Shown here: positions 32,641 through 41,687 of the stretch, piece by piece
Position numbering within the stretch: the stretch's first letter is position 1
Layout of the letters: each line of letters opens with the position of its first letter
DNA from: Sphingobacterium siyangense
GTDB lineage: Bacteria; Bacteroidota; Bacteroidia; Sphingobacteriales; Sphingobacteriaceae
Direction of reading: 5' to 3'
Assembly (NCBI RefSeq): GCF_007830445.1
Contig: NZ_VLKR01000002.1
Coordinates: 62,001 to 126,000, forward strand
Length of the DNA stretch: 64,000 nt
Program-made: the position numbers and the translations under genes
The notes under the pieces: generated by a model
Databases searched by the model: none
The model's input: the letters and a program-made list of their open reading frames with translations, nothing else
What the model was told of the DNA's origin: nothing

Positions 32641-32934
32641 TTGTTTTTAGGATTTGATCCACTGATGGAAAACGCAGGTACTGGAGGGGCCTTGTTTCGA
32701 AATCTATATCGTGACTTTATTAAGGAAAGTTATGATCTGCTCGGAATAGAGCAGATCGCTGAGGTTCACCATGAGTTTGCGCAGATTGCATTATTGTGGA
32801 CATCCCTGGCGGAATTGTTTGGTCAAATTGCGGAGACAGCCAGTTTTGATGATGTGCAGCAGGCATCAGAAATTTTCAGAACCATTGCCACAAAAGAGAA
32901 AAATGCAATGGAAATATTGCTGTCTTTAAGATGA
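32641..32934 (+). pseudogene. Gene remnant resembling the C-terminal part of a BtrH/DUF4872-type protein
   Basis: 97 codons with no ATG at a plausible place; the frame is open only back to a TAA at 32590. The content NAGTGGALFRNLYRDFIKESYDLLG and the helical tail with ATKEKNAMEILLSL resemble the C-terminal region of DUF4872 (butirosin-H-like) proteins, in which a GTGG-FR segment precedes two helices. The N-terminal several hundred residues are missing, replaced by the repeat array. Most likely a truncated leftover; the family assignment is from memory of motif shape. Confidence 0.45.
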
Positions 32935-32971
32935 AATGCAGATAAGAACACAGATTTTTACGCAAATTGAT

Positions 32972-32979
32972 TAAGTTTG
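32972..32979 (+). promoter_or_regulatory. -7 element immediately before the YbbR-like gene
   Basis: TAAGTTTG ends 4 bases before the ATG at 32984, so the transcript would be leaderless or nearly so. No TTG at -33 was seen. Confidence 0.4.
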
Positions 32980-32983
32980 TATC

Positions 32984-33934
32984 ATGGCGAATGCAGTTCG
33001 AATAAATAAGACCCAACGGCGTAAGATTAATGTCTTCGTGCGTTGTGTTGGAATTTCGTTGTTAGCTTGGTTATTGTTTTCGATCTCCAATCAATATACT
33101 GTTTCCGTCAAGGCGGCGATTGAATATGTCAATCTTCCCGAGAAACGCGCATTTCACCCCCAGCAATCCGATACGGTAAAAGTGAAGCTGGAGATGACAG
33201 GATGGCAATTCCTGTTTTCCAAAGCTGCATTGGAAACCCCAAAGGTTCAGGTGGACCTAAGCTCGTTAAAAACCAAAGACTGGATTGTTTTTTCCAACCA
33301 ATTGGGCTTTATCAACCGACAGTTTCCACATGAACAACGCGTGGTGTCAGTTAGCCCAGATACCTTGTTTTTTGATTTTTCCAAACAGACCCAGCGTAAG
33401 GTGCCTGTAAAACCCCTTGCAAATATCGGATTTAAACGTGGCTACGGTTTTATCGCTGATACCAAAGTTACACCAGCTTATGTGACAATCACCGGACCTT
33501 ACGAGGATGTTTCGGCTATCGAGTATTGGGAAACGGATACCGTTAGAGGGAAAGAAGTCGAAACCGACGTTCGGACCGTGGCCAACCTGGCACGTAACCA
33601 AAAAGCGAATATCAATGTTTATCCGACTTCGGTCGAGGTGCTCATGCCTGTAGGTGAATTGACAGAGAAAATAATCGAGTTGCCCGTAAAAGTGGAGAAT
33701 GGCCAACGTTATAGCTCGGTCAGGCTTAGTCCGAGCAAAGTTGTCGTCACGGTGTTGATGTCTGTCAAAGATTATAATAACTATACATCGCGAGATTTTG
33801 AAGCAGTGGTCGATTTGTCCGATTGGGAGAAAAACGAGGTGCAATATCTGCCTATTTTGCTGACCAAAGTACCGGACTATTGTAAGGTAATTAGCGTTGT
33901 ACCTCAAAACGTGGACTTTTTTGTACGTAAATAA
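32984..33934 (+). CDS. YbbR/CdaR-like domain protein
   Basis: 316 residues. One N-terminal membrane anchor (~22-42, CVGISLLAWLLFSISN) is followed by repeated YbbR-type beta modules. The clearest runs from KVPVKPLANIGF through VTPAYVTITGPYEDV (~140-180), with a third from IIELPVKVENG to SPSKVVVTVLM. In Firmicutes CdaR (a YbbR protein) regulates c-di-AMP cyclase; in Bacteroidota the gene usually lies between yajC and coaE and its role is unproven. It is separated here from yajC by about 2.5 kb and ends 10 bases before coaE. Confidence 0.85.
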   Translation: MANAVRINKTQRRKINVFVRCVGISLLAWLLFSISNQYTVSVKAAIEYVNLPEKRAFHPQQSDTVKVKLEMTGWQFLFSKAALETPKVQVDLSSLKTKDWIVFSNQLGFINRQFPHEQRVVSVSPDTLFFDFSKQTQRKVPVKPLANIGFKRGYGFIADTKVTPAYVTITGPYEDVSAIEYWETDTVRGKEVETDVRTVANLARNQKANINVYPTSVEVLMPVGELTEKIIELPVKVENGQRYSSVRLSPSKVVVTVLMSVKDYNNYTSRDFEAVVDLSDWEKNEVQYLPILLTKVPDYCKVISVVPQNVDFFVRK

Positions 33935-33944
33935 CAATATTTTC

Positions 33945-34520
33945 ATGAAGATTGGAATAACAGGTGGAATTGGATCCGGTAAAACATTTATCTGTCAGCT
34001 TTTTAAAGCCATGACTGTACCTGTTTATAATGCTGATGATGAGGCGAAGGAATTGATGAATTCCGATTTGCGAATCAAAGCTCGCTTGATTGCGGAGTTC
34101 GGCGAAGAGACCTATAAGGATGGGAAACTGGATCGGGCTTTTTTGGCTGAACAGATATTCTCCGACAAGGCGAAGCTCGAACTTGTGAACAGCATTGTAC
34201 ACCCCGTCGTTATTCAGGCGGCAAAGGACTGGGCTGAACAGCAAAAGTCCCGTTATTCACTCAAAGAGGCTGCTTTGCTTTTTGAAAGTGGGTCCTACAA
34301 GGATCTTGATTATACCATACTGGTTACTGCGCCTTTACCCATACGCGTTAAACGTGTCATGGAACGTGATGCTGTTACTGAGGAACAGGTCATGGAGCGA
34401 ATTAATAAGCAACTATCTGACGAAGAAAAATTAAAATTGGCAGACTTCGTCATCATTAATGATGGAACCACTCCGCTATTACCGCAGGTGTGGACTTTGC
34501 ATCAAAAGTTTCTAAAATAA
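33945..34520 (+). CDS. coaE: Dephospho-CoA kinase
   Basis: 191 residues from the ATG at 33945; the longer frame from 33897 overlaps the preceding gene and lacks conservation. The P-loop is at residues 7-14 (GGIGSGKT), with YNADDEAKELM, the CoA-site segment IVHPVV, LLFESG and the lid RVMERDAVTEEQVMERI. It carries out the last step of coenzyme A synthesis, ATP-dependent 3'-phosphorylation of dephospho-CoA. Confidence 0.95.
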   Translation: MKIGITGGIGSGKTFICQLFKAMTVPVYNADDEAKELMNSDLRIKARLIAEFGEETYKDGKLDRAFLAEQIFSDKAKLELVNSIVHPVVIQAAKDWAEQQKSRYSLKEAALLFESGSYKDLDYTILVTAPLPIRVKRVMERDAVTEEQVMERINKQLSDEEKLKLADFVIINDGTTPLLPQVWTLHQKFLK

Positions 34521-34521
34521 T

Positions 34522-35478
34522 ATGATGTCTACACTATTGGCTGACTTCTTAGTCAGAAAGCCAGAAGGCTATTACTGCCGTTATGGTGATTTTTTTATTG
34601 ATGCCAGCAATCCCGTTATGCACAATGTCGTATCTCATGCCCATGGCGATCATGCCAGCTCAGGACACGACTATGTGTATGCCACACATGCGACTTCAGT
34701 TTTTATGACTTATCGGTATAAACAAAATCGCAAAGATTCTTATCAGGTCAAATTGTTTAATAGTCCCTTTAAAATAGGTGCAGTCGAAATCACATTTTTA
34801 CCAGCAGGTCATATACTGGGGTCAGCACAGATTCTAATGGAATATCGGGGGGTACGTTACTTGTACACCGGCGATTACAAGTTACAAGCTGATGATACCT
34901 GTGAGCCGATCAAAGTGCAGCAGGCTGATGTCCTCATTACGGAAAGTACCTTTGCAAATCCGGATATCAGCCATCCCGATCCGGCGGAGGAGATAAAAAA
35001 ACTTGATGGACATGCCAGTAATATCTTATTAGGTACTTATGTGTTGGGCAAGGCGCAGCGAATTACTGATTTGATCAACAGGTACTGCCCGGATCGAAAA
35101 GTGCTTGTGCATAGTGGAATATTGCCTTACCATCGCCTTTATGATCAACACGGGCTGAAGAAATTAGACTACGAGCCCTACAACAGAAAAGAAATGAAAC
35201 AGGGCGAACAGAACAAAGTTTACTTGGTACCGCCGATGACCTTCAATAGTTATTTTAGGGCGACCAAAGTATTACGTGCATTTGCCTCAGGCTGGAAACG
35301 TTTACAGGCTCAGAATGATATCGAGCTGTATATTTCTGATCATGTGGACTGGAATGACATTCTTCAGTACATTAAAATGGTAAATCCCAAAGAAGTTTGG
35401 ACACTACACGGTGACGGAAGCATTTTAAAACGTTATTTCAACGAAAAATTGATCGTGCGTGATGTGCTTTCTGCATAA
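34522..35478 (+). CDS. MBL-fold exonuclease-like protein (CPSF/ligase-associated type)
   Basis: 318 residues. The metallo-beta-lactamase HxHxDH motif is at 39-44 (HAHGDH). Further metal and fold motifs are FLPAGHILGSAQ (~92-103), YTGDYK (~113), and a late SDHVDW plus TLHGDG typical of the beta-CASP/mRNA 3'-end-processing-like branch. Bacteroidota relatives are often called ligase-associated DNA exonucleases because they sit beside an ATP-dependent DNA ligase; no ligase gene is in this window. It starts 1 base after the coaE stop. Confidence 0.82.
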   Translation: MMSTLLADFLVRKPEGYYCRYGDFFIDASNPVMHNVVSHAHGDHASSGHDYVYATHATSVFMTYRYKQNRKDSYQVKLFNSPFKIGAVEITFLPAGHILGSAQILMEYRGVRYLYTGDYKLQADDTCEPIKVQQADVLITESTFANPDISHPDPAEEIKKLDGHASNILLGTYVLGKAQRITDLINRYCPDRKVLVHSGILPYHRLYDQHGLKKLDYEPYNRKEMKQGEQNKVYLVPPMTFNSYFRATKVLRAFASGWKRLQAQNDIELYISDHVDWNDILQYIKMVNPKEVWTLHGDGSILKRYFNEKLIVRDVLSA

Positions 35479-35493
35479 GTAAGTTGTGTCGAT

Positions 35494-35520
35494 AACTCCG
35501 CTGGTAAACCTAGCGGAGTT
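35494..35520. terminator. Hairpin between convergent genes
   Basis: AACTCCGCT and AGCGGAGTT with a nine-base loop; no T tract. It lies between the stops of the MBL gene and the minus-strand gene. Confidence 0.5.
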
Positions 35521-35522
35521 CG

Positions 35523-35930
35523 CTATTTCATATTGACAATTTTGTCAACGATATAAACCGTGTTTCCGCGCCAGGGAAGGACACCATGATATTCTTTGTA
35601 GCGCAGATCGAAGTATTTTCCACTATTGAGCTCCAGTTGACGGAATATCGAATCATCTTCAATAGAAAATTCAAATTGATTGCTGGCGATACCACCCGTT
35701 TTGATACTTCCAAATCCCTCCTGGATGAGCTTGCCTTCGTAGGTCTTGAAAATATTGCCCTTTTTTACAGCATAATTAAGATAGCCAGATTTTACACCTT
35801 CACCGAATACATAGTAATACTTCCAGTAAACATAGGAGCCAGCCCCCACAAGGAGGAAAAGGATCAGCAGGAGTAAGAACTTCTTAAATCCGGATTTTTT
35901 CGGTTTTTGTTCGGGTAAATTTTCCATCAT
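35523..35930 (-). CDS. Hypothetical single-pass membrane protein, conserved in Bacteroidota
   Basis: 135 residues. A lysine-rich N-terminus and one membrane segment (~17-36) precede a small beta-rich domain with GEGVKSGYLNYAVKKGNIFKTYEGKLIQEG and a C-terminal RYKEYHGVLPWRG. Relatives in the phylum carry the GxRxGxLxxxSxKGxxxKTxEG pattern and are often mis-annotated as 6-phosphogluconate dehydrogenase; no dehydrogenase motif is present. Function unknown. Confidence 0.75.
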   Translation of the reverse strand: MMENLPEQKPKKSGFKKFLLLLILFLLVGAGSYVYWKYYYVFGEGVKSGYLNYAVKKGNIFKTYEGKLIQEGFGSIKTGGIASNQFEFSIEDDSIFRQLELNSGKYFDLRYKEYHGVLPWRGNTVYIVDKIVNMK

Positions 35931-36156
35931 GTGTGCTAATTAAAACCATTTAATGCAGTGACTAGGACTATGCGCCGGAACGATGATTTTTCTGTCCAAC
36001 GGATAGTTTCACCTAAAGATAAATAATTAACAGCATAATGACGAATGCATTATACTTAGATTGACGCTTGGCTAGCCGAGTGATTGTCGCTTTGTGCTGT
36101 GTTGCTAATTCTATTAGTTATTTTTCGGTTTTCTTAGTCTATAATGCTAATTTTTG

Positions 36157-36164
36157 TAAATTTG
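36157..36164 (+). promoter_or_regulatory. -7 element immediately before dinB
   Basis: TAAATTTG ends 4 bases before the dinB ATG, predicting a leaderless transcript. No matching TTG upstream. Confidence 0.4.
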
Positions 36165-36168
36165 GATC

Positions 36169-37266
36169 ATGGATCCCGAACAGGTACATCGCAAGATTAT
36201 TCATTTGGATATGGATGCATTTTATGCCTCTGTAGATCAGCGTGATTTTCCCGAATATCGGGGAAAAGCGATTGCAGTGGGTGGTTCCCCGGATGGGAGG
36301 GGAGTCGTTGCAACGGCCAGCTACGAAGCGCGAAAGTTTGGCGTCAAATCTGCTATGAGCTCCCGAAAAGCTCTCCAGTTGTGCCCCCATATTATCTTTA
36401 CCTATCCTCGCTTCGATGTTTATCGCCAGGTTTCATACCAAATTCGGGAGATTTTTCTCCGTTATACGGATTTAATCGAACCGCTTTCCCTGGATGAGGC
36501 TTTTTTGGATGTGACCATAGACAAACAGGGTATTGGTTCGGCTATTGATATCGCCAAAGCAATTAAAGAGGCTATTAAAGAAGAGTTGAATCTGACCGTC
36601 TCTGCTGGTGTTTCCGTCAATAAATTTGTTGCAAAGATTGCTTCGGATATGGACAAGCCCAACGGCTTAACATTTATAGGTCCTTCGAAAATTGTCAAGT
36701 TCATGGAGTCATTGCCCGTGGATAAGTTTTTTGGCGTAGGAAAAGTAACCGCGAAAAAAATGCATGAACTGGGGCTTTTTACTGGGCTCGATTTAAAAAA
36801 ACAACGCGAGGAGGATTTGGTGCGCTGGTTTGGAAAGACTGGGCACTTTTTTTACCGTATCGTACGCGGGATCGACGACCGTCCTGTTGTCCCCAATCGC
36901 AGCAGTAAATCGGTCGGGATTGAGGATACTTTTGGCGAGGATGTAGAAGCATTTGAAGAATTAAATACCATTTTGCAACGGCTCTGCAAACAGTTGTGGA
37001 CACGCATCGGGAAAAAGGAAATCTCTGGAAGAACCTTAACCATAAAAATTAAATATGCCGATTTTGTTCAGTTGACACGCAGTATAACCTTAGAAAATAG
37101 TTTTGATTCGGAAGACAAAATTTACGCCACTGCCCATAGTTTGTTGAGTAAGGTTGAGCTGGTGAACAAAGTAAGGTTGTTGGGTGTTTCGATATCAAAT
37201 TTTGTGGAAGAAGCTGATTTTCCAAAGGAAGGTATACAGCTAACACTTTTCGAGCATCGTCCTTAG
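36169..37266 (+). CDS. dinB: DNA polymerase IV (Y-family)
   Basis: 365 residues. Active-site motifs are HLDMDAFYASVD (D14 and the adjacent steric-gate aromatic) and SLDEAFLDV (~109-117). The thumb holds the helix-hairpin-helix GVGKVTAKKMHELG, the little-finger domain spans ~240-345, and the C-terminus LTLFE resembles a beta-clamp-binding QLxLF motif (IQLTLFEH). It performs error-prone translesion synthesis. ATG at 36169. Confidence 0.95.
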   Translation: MDPEQVHRKIIHLDMDAFYASVDQRDFPEYRGKAIAVGGSPDGRGVVATASYEARKFGVKSAMSSRKALQLCPHIIFTYPRFDVYRQVSYQIREIFLRYTDLIEPLSLDEAFLDVTIDKQGIGSAIDIAKAIKEAIKEELNLTVSAGVSVNKFVAKIASDMDKPNGLTFIGPSKIVKFMESLPVDKFFGVGKVTAKKMHELGLFTGLDLKKQREEDLVRWFGKTGHFFYRIVRGIDDRPVVPNRSSKSVGIEDTFGEDVEAFEELNTILQRLCKQLWTRIGKKEISGRTLTIKIKYADFVQLTRSITLENSFDSEDKIYATAHSLLSKVELVNKVRLLGVSISNFVEEADFPKEGIQLTLFEHRP

Positions 37267-37410
37267 CAAGGAATCATCCGGCTTAATCAAGTCTTTGCTA
37301 AGCCATATGGTACGCGCAATCTGAATTAAGCTTGTTACAGGCAAAATCGTCGTTATTTGTCACAATTCTTTATCTTAGCCAAAATAATTAATAAACATAT
37401 CCAAAAATTA

Positions 37411-39537
37411 ATGAATACGGTTTCAAGAGTACTCTTAGGTGCGTCTATCGTTTTTTTAGTGCATGAGGTTGGTTTTGCACAAAAGAAATTGGATTTTGCA
37501 CAGTCCTGGGGGCAAAAGCCATCGTTGACAGTTCGCACGAATCAGTATCCTGGCTGGGCAGACGGGACAGCTTATCTGGAAAATGATGTAAATGATGGTC
37601 GTTTATATCAGGTTAACATTAAATCAGGTCACAGAAGCATTTATACAGTTCCTCCTAAAGAAGGGACGGTTGTCTATGTCGAAAACAATGATATCTTCCT
37701 GAAAAGTACAGATAGTGTAGCCAAGAAGTTGACCAACTCTCCTGATGTTGCTGAACAGAATCCGACCTTATCGCCGGATGGTAAATATGTTGCCTTTACC
37801 CGCAAAAGCAATTTGTATAGCGTGGACGTGACTTCGGGAAAGGAAATGCAATATACAAATGATGGTACCGACGTTATTTATAATGGTTGGTCATCTTGGG
37901 TATATTACGAGGAAATTCTTGGGCGTCCAACAAAATACAAAGCTTTTTGGTGGTCTCCGGACAGCCGTAAAATCGCCTTCATGCGTTTCGATGATACCAA
38001 GGTTCCTATGTTTCCGATTTATTCGTCCAAAGGCCAGCATGGTTACCTGGAGGAGACAAGATACCCCAAAGCTGGAGACCCAAATCCGGAGGTGAAGGTG
38101 GGTATCGTTCATCTCGATGGGGGGAACGTTACCTGGGCTGATTTCAACGAAAAAGATGATCAGTATTTTGGGCAGCCTTACTGGGCCTTTGATAGCAAAA
38201 ATGTGATGGTGCAGTGGATGAACAGGGATCAGAACAATTTGAAGTTTTATCAAGTGGATCCGAATTCTGGTTCTAAAAAAGAAATCTACGACGAGCGTCA
38301 GGCTTCATGGATCAATTTGGATCACGATGAGCGTATCACCTATCTTGCGGACAACAAATATTATATCTTAAAATCGGATAAGACGGGCTGGGCGCATTAC
38401 TACCTCTATAAATTGGACGGAACATTGGTCAATCCAATTACTTCCGGCGAATGGCAGGTAACCGAATTAAAACGGATTGATGAAAAAAATAAGGTGATTT
38501 ATTTTACCGCACGTAAAGAAAATTCGGCACGTTTTGATTTATACCGCGTGGATTATTCGGGTAAAAATTTAAAACGTCTGACTTTCGGAGAATACTCACA
38601 CGATGTCAATGTATCGCCTGATGGTAAGTATTTTATTACCAAATACTCCAATGTGAGTACACCCGATCGGTTTGCTTTGTTGGATAACCAAGGTAAAGTC
38701 GTCCGTCAGTTAGCAGATAGTAAAGCGGCTGATTTTGCTTCGTATACGTATGGTAAAACCGAATACTTACATCTTAAATCAGATGATGGTTTGTTCGATC
38801 TTCCATTGACAATTACTTATCCGACAAATTTCGATAAATCAAAAGTTTACCCTGTTGTTTTCAGTATCTATGGTGGTCCTGATGCTGGAACGGTAAAAGA
38901 TACCTGGAAAGGAACGAATAATCAATATTGGGCTAATGAAGGAATTATTCAAGTCTCTGCAGATCACCGGGCATCTGGTCATTTTGGTAAACAAGGTGTT
39001 GCTTATATGCACCGCAATCTTGGTCACTGGGAGATTATTGATTATTCAACGATTGTTAAATGGTTAAAATCGCAACCTTGGGTAGCTAAAAACAAAGTGC
39101 TTATCACCGGGCATAGCTACGGAGGGTATATGACTTGTTTAGCGATGACGAAGGCCGCAGATGTATTTGATTTTGGTATTGCCGGTGCTCCAGTAACCTC
39201 ATGGGATCTGTACGATAGCCATTATACTGAAAGATGGATGGATACGCCTCAAGACAATCCTGAAGGCTATAAAGCTGGTTCTGTGTTAACCTACGCAAAT
39301 AACTATAAAGGCGTTTTGCGTATTATGCATGGCGATATGGATGATAATGTTCATTTACAGAATACAATCCAACTTGTTGATAAATTGACAGATCGAAGTG
39401 TTCCTTTTGAGTTGATGATCTATCCGGGAAGCCGTCATGGATTTGACCGTTCGAAAAGTAAATATGATTCTAATGAGCGTGCGCGTTTCTACTATCAATA
39501 CTTATTGGAGAAGCCGCTTCCCAAAGAATTTAAATAG
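37411..39537 (+). CDS. S9B dipeptidyl peptidase IV-like serine peptidase
   Basis: 708 residues from the ATG at 37411, which begins a signal peptide ending near Ala-Gln at 23-24; an upstream TTG would place untypical residues before it. The N-terminal propeller (~80-440) includes a double-Glu-type region (WVYYEEILGR) used by DPP-IV enzymes to bind the substrate amino terminus. The hydrolase domain has the nucleophile in GHSYGGYM (about S569), the DDNVH aspartate (~644-645) and SRHGF (about H676). It removes N-terminal X-Pro/X-Ala dipeptides, probably in the periplasm. Confidence 0.93.
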   Translation: MNTVSRVLLGASIVFLVHEVGFAQKKLDFAQSWGQKPSLTVRTNQYPGWADGTAYLENDVNDGRLYQVNIKSGHRSIYTVPPKEGTVVYVENNDIFLKSTDSVAKKLTNSPDVAEQNPTLSPDGKYVAFTRKSNLYSVDVTSGKEMQYTNDGTDVIYNGWSSWVYYEEILGRPTKYKAFWWSPDSRKIAFMRFDDTKVPMFPIYSSKGQHGYLEETRYPKAGDPNPEVKVGIVHLDGGNVTWADFNEKDDQYFGQPYWAFDSKNVMVQWMNRDQNNLKFYQVDPNSGSKKEIYDERQASWINLDHDERITYLADNKYYILKSDKTGWAHYYLYKLDGTLVNPITSGEWQVTELKRIDEKNKVIYFTARKENSARFDLYRVDYSGKNLKRLTFGEYSHDVNVSPDGKYFITKYSNVSTPDRFALLDNQGKVVRQLADSKAADFASYTYGKTEYLHLKSDDGLFDLPLTITYPTNFDKSKVYPVVFSIYGGPDAGTVKDTWKGTNNQYWANEGIIQVSADHRASGHFGKQGVAYMHRNLGHWEIIDYSTIVKWLKSQPWVAKNKVLITGHSYGGYMTCLAMTKAADVFDFGIAGAPVTSWDLYDSHYTERWMDTPQDNPEGYKAGSVLTYANNYKGVLRIMHGDMDDNVHLQNTIQLVDKLTDRSVPFELMIYPGSRHGFDRSKSKYDSNERARFYYQYLLEKPLPKEFK

Positions 39538-39560
39538 GCATAGTTCGATATACCCTATAG

Positions 39561-39595
39561 AATCCCCTGTCCATTCGGATAGGGGATTTTTTTTT
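39561..39595 (+). terminator. Intrinsic terminator of the S9 peptidase gene
   Basis: AATCCCCT pairs with AGGGGATT, with TCC/GGA extending the stem inside, followed by a run of nine or more T. Confidence 0.9.
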
Positions 39596-39691
39596 ATGTT
39601 AAATATTATAAAAAAAATGATTTTTATGGGAGTGTAAATTGTTGAAAATTAAAAAATATGGCATCTTTGTAGAAGTTTATTCAAAGAAAAA

Positions 39692-40498
39692 ATGATTCAA
39701 TTCCTAAAGGAAAGTACTTTTGCTGTTAATGAGGTTTTTAATAAGTCATGGGAGTTGCTGAAAAGACATTATTTTTCAGTGGCGGGGCTTTGTTTTTTAC
39801 TGTTCGTGACCTCCGGACTCTCTAATTATCTCGCGACCACCATCAGTGATTTCAATGTGGTGTTGAGTGGTTTTATGGCATTTTTTTTCATGGTGATGTA
39901 TTTCGGATTGAATATGACTTTATTTAAGTATATCTTAAGTCTGATTGATGGAAATCATGATAAGAAATTGATCCAGTGCATCCCTAGTTCTAAGGAGCTC
40001 GCCTATTTTTTTGGCGCAATGTTAAGTATAATGGTGCTCTCCATAGCACTCCTGATGATTTTAGGAGCCATTTCTTTACCATTCCTTTATCTATTTGAAA
40101 ATGGTGACAATCGGATGGAGTTGATGAGCAACTTTACGATGTTTGTTGTTTTTGTCGCGGCAATATTGACTTTCATCTTGATTATTAGAGTGGCATTTTA
40201 TCCATTTTTCATTATTGATAAACACGCGGGCACATTGAGGTCATTACGCTTCAGTTTTGCACTGACAAAGGGCAATGTATTCAAACTATTATTGATTTTG
40301 GCTGTATTTGCTTTTTTTCAGTTATTGCAGATGTATTTTAATTATTTAGAATATTACATAATTTTTATTATTTTGAACCTCGTGAGTTCTTTCTTGGTGG
40401 TACCTTTGGCTAGTATTGTTGTTTCGGTCGCTTACCGATCCATGATGGCGGATTACCATGGGGGAGAGGATCCAAAGATTTTAAATAATATATTTTAA
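39692..40498 (+). CDS. Hypothetical polytopic membrane protein
   Basis: 268 residues with about six hydrophobic segments (~28-48, 55-85, 105-130, 145-170, 195-225, 230-255). The FYPFFIIDKHAGTLRSLRFSFALTKGN segment resembles the glycerophosphoryl-diester-phosphodiesterase membrane-domain/DUF975-type repeat (an aromatic stretch, then SLRxSxxLTKGN). Function unknown. It ends 15 bases before dxr, suggesting an operon with dxr and rseP. A CATCTTTG element with TTG 17 bp upstream (about 39643-39670) may be its promoter. Confidence 0.7.
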   Translation: MIQFLKESTFAVNEVFNKSWELLKRHYFSVAGLCFLLFVTSGLSNYLATTISDFNVVLSGFMAFFFMVMYFGLNMTLFKYILSLIDGNHDKKLIQCIPSSKELAYFFGAMLSIMVLSIALLMILGAISLPFLYLFENGDNRMELMSNFTMFVVFVAAILTFILIIRVAFYPFFIIDKHAGTLRSLRFSFALTKGNVFKLLLILAVFAFFQLLQMYFNYLEYYIIFIILNLVSSFLVVPLASIVVSVAYRSMMADYHGGEDPKILNNIF

Positions 40499-40513
40499 TT
40501 AATAGCAAAGGTT

Positions 40514-41671
40514 TTGAGTAAAAAAGGAATTGCCATTTTAGGGGCAACGGGAAGTATAGGTACACAAGCCTTGGATGTGATTAGAGCCTTTCCTACTAAA
40601 TTTGAAGCAATCGTTCTGACCTGTGGTAGCAATGCCACATTGTTGGTTAAACAGGCCTTGGAGTTTAAGCCCAAAGCGGTTGTTGTAACAGATTCCCTTC
40701 AGTACAGTTATGTGCAGGATGCTTTAAAAGGACATGATATCGCTGTTCTTTTGGGAGAAGCAGGACTGGTTGAAGTGGTGCAGTACGAAGAAGTAGATGT
40801 TGTTTTGAATGCGATCGTTGGATCTGCGGGATTAAAACCTACTGTTCAAGCAATTCAATCGAAAAAAGATATTGCGCTGGCCAATAAGGAGACGCTGGTT
40901 GTCGCCGGTGAGCTGATTATGGCTTTAGTGAAAGAATATGGTGTACGCATGCTTCCTGTAGATTCGGAGCATTCGGCGATTTTCCAGTGTTTGGCTGGCG
41001 AGGAGCATAATCCAATCGAGAAAATATATATCACAGCTTCCGGAGGACCCTTTCGTGGTAAAAAGAGAGCAGATCTTCTCGCAGTGACTAAGGCTGAAGC
41101 CTTGAAACATCCCAATTGGTCGATGGGTGCCAAAATTACGATTGACTCAGCATCCTTGATGAATAAAGGGCTGGAAGTGATTGAAGCAAAATGGCTCTTC
41201 AATCTGGCAATAGATCAGGTCGATGTGATTGTACATCCCCAATCTATTGTACATTCGCTGGTTCAGTTTCAGGACGGTTCCATGAAGGCCCAAATGGGGG
41301 TTCCTGATATGAAATTGCCGATCCAGTATGCACTGACCTATCCGGCACGTTTTGAAAACAGTTTTGAGCGATTTAATTTCATGGACTATCCAACGCTCAG
41401 TTTTGAAAAAGCAGACATGGAAACTTTTCGGAACTTGGCACTTGCCTATGAGAGCCTTCGTGCCGGCGGAAATAGAAGCTGTGTATTAAATGCAGCCAAT
41501 GAAGTTGTTGTGGATGCCTTCCTGAAAGATCAAGTTGGGTTTTTGGAAATGAGTGATATTATTGAACAAACATTAGATAAAGTAGAATTCATTGCGACAC
41601 CGACGCTGGATGATTATCTGGAGACGGATCGTGTCGCAAGATTAATAACAAAGGAAATAATCAAAGATTAA
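40514..41671 (+). CDS. dxr: 1-deoxy-D-xylulose-5-phosphate reductoisomerase
   Basis: 385 residues. The NADPH site is at the N-terminus (ILGATGSIGTQAL), with ANKETLV (~123), the metal/substrate motif VDSEHSAIFQCL (~148-159), TASGGPFRG, SMGAKITIDSASLMNKGLEVIEA and VHPQSIVHS. It makes 2-C-methyl-erythritol 4-phosphate, the committed step of the MEP isoprenoid pathway. The start must be TTG at 40514: the frame contains no ATG between the previous stop (40496-40498) and conserved residues. It is followed 16 bases later by rseP. Confidence 0.96.
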   Translation: MSKKGIAILGATGSIGTQALDVIRAFPTKFEAIVLTCGSNATLLVKQALEFKPKAVVVTDSLQYSYVQDALKGHDIAVLLGEAGLVEVVQYEEVDVVLNAIVGSAGLKPTVQAIQSKKDIALANKETLVVAGELIMALVKEYGVRMLPVDSEHSAIFQCLAGEEHNPIEKIYITASGGPFRGKKRADLLAVTKAEALKHPNWSMGAKITIDSASLMNKGLEVIEAKWLFNLAIDQVDVIVHPQSIVHSLVQFQDGSMKAQMGVPDMKLPIQYALTYPARFENSFERFNFMDYPTLSFEKADMETFRNLALAYESLRAGGNRSCVLNAANEVVVDAFLKDQVGFLEMSDIIEQTLDKVEFIATPTLDDYLETDRVARLITKEIIKD

Positions 41672-41687
41672 ATTTTAAAAAGCATAC

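Noticed and set aside
33347..33946. 199-codon minus-strand frame opposite the YbbR-like gene
   Set aside because: Antisense shadow of a well-supported gene; no domain features.
35523..35930. 6-phosphogluconate dehydrogenase
   Set aside because: A label I recall being used for this family, but the 135-residue membrane protein has no Rossmann fold or catalytic motif of that enzyme.
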